Shown: piece by piece, positions 5,727-5,795 of the stretch
Layout: every line of letters starts with the position of its first letter
Position numbering within the stretch: the stretch's first letter is position 1
DNA from: Nitrososphaerales archaeon TH5896
GTDB taxonomy: Archaea; Thermoproteota; Nitrososphaeria; Nitrososphaerales; Nitrososphaeraceae
Reading direction: 5' to 3'
Assembly: GCA_014523625.1 (NCBI GenBank)
Contig: JAATVP010000266.1
Span: 1-5,795 of the forward strand
Length of the DNA stretch: 5,795 bases
Translations under genes and position numbers: made by a program
The notes under the pieces: generated by a model
Database searches by the model: none
What the model was told of the DNA's origin: nothing
Seen by the model: only the letters and a program-made list of their open reading frames with translations

Positions 5727-5740
5727 ACCCCTGTTTTTCC
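5727..5740 (-). promoter_or_regulatory. ORB-like half-site upstream of orc1 (tentative)
   Basis: Read on the - strand, GGAAAAACAGGGGT resembles the right half of archaeal origin recognition boxes, in which GGAAA is followed after about four bases by a G-string. The left dyad half (TTCCA) is not present; a second TTGGAAA precedes it instead. It lies directly upstream of the orc1 TATA box, so Orc1 binding here could mark an origin, repress orc1, or both. It is a single imperfect match and should be treated as a lead only. Confidence 0.28.
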
Positions 5741-5773
5741 TTTCCAACATAAGAAGGATACTAAACTAATAGG

Positions 5774-5793
5774 TGTTAACAACAAGTTAACAA
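5774..5793. repeat. Paired GTTAAC palindromes: 7-bp inverted and 8-bp direct repeat
   Basis: TGTTAAC (5774-5780) and GTTAACA (5786-5792) form a perfect 7-bp inverted repeat with a 5-nt spacer. Because each half contains the palindrome GTTAAC, the same bases are also a direct repeat of GTTAACAA (5775-5782 and 5786-5793) with an 11-bp period, about one helical turn. It is about 90-105 bp upstream of orc1, where origin or operator sites are common. The window ends two bases later, so the repeat may continue outside it. Confidence 0.6.
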
Positions 5794-5795
5794 AC

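Noticed and set aside
1..5795. CRISPR arrays, insertion sequences, tRNA or rRNA genes
   Set aside because: I saw no spaced repeat array, transposase motif, terminal inverted repeats with target duplication, or cloverleaf-like sequence on either strand.

Overview
The window looks like a stretch of core chromosome from an ammonia-oxidising-type archaeon (Nitrososphaeria, formerly Thaumarchaeota). Three genes point there together: a CdvA with an N-terminal PRC-barrel-like domain and a coiled coil, the small subunit of the archaea-specific DNA polymerase D, and an Orc1/Cdc6 initiator. The DNA is AT-rich. The putative start codons are mostly non-ATG (one GTG, two TTG), and they lie about 25-35 bp downstream of TATA-like boxes, as expected for leaderless or nearly leaderless archaeal transcripts. 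The low-complexity Ser and Asn runs would suit a low-GC soil lineage (Nitrososphaerales/Nitrosocosmicus-like), but that finer placement is inference.

Layout, left to right: (1) the 3' end of a small winged-helix regulator on the + strand (2-175); (2) a convergent AT/T-rich gap; (3) cdvA on the - strand (254-1084), the membrane-proximal scaffold of the Cdv/ESCRT-III division machinery; (4) a 125-bp gap with a nested inverted repeat; (5) a PAC2-family (proteasome-assembly-chaperone-like) gene on the - strand (1210-1959); (6) a short + strand transcription unit with a good TATA box and a tiny cysteine-bearing ORF (about 2049-2216), possibly frameshifted; (7) a SpoIIM/DUF95-type membrane protein on the - strand (2224-2766); (8) a compact divergent promoter region; (9) the DNA polymerase D small subunit DP1 on the + strand (2864-4471), with every Mre11-like phosphoesterase motif intact and a 13-serine run in its N-terminal linker; (10) orc1/cdc6 on the - strand (4461-5687), whose 3' end overlaps that of DP1 by 11 bp; (11) the orc1 upstream region, with a TATA box, an ORB-like half-site and a 7-bp inverted repeat, which may be the edge of a replication origin.

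Replication initiation (Orc1), replicative synthesis and proofreading (DP1) and division (CdvA) are thus encoded within about 5.5 kb. The genes are mostly single units in alternating orientations rather than one operon, so any co-regulation would have to act through the shared intergenic regions or through antisense overlap. I see no mobile element, CRISPR array, tRNA or rRNA, and no convincing new multi-gene system. The least explained parts are the small Cys ORF, the intergenic inverted repeat at 1142-1182 and the orc1 upstream region.
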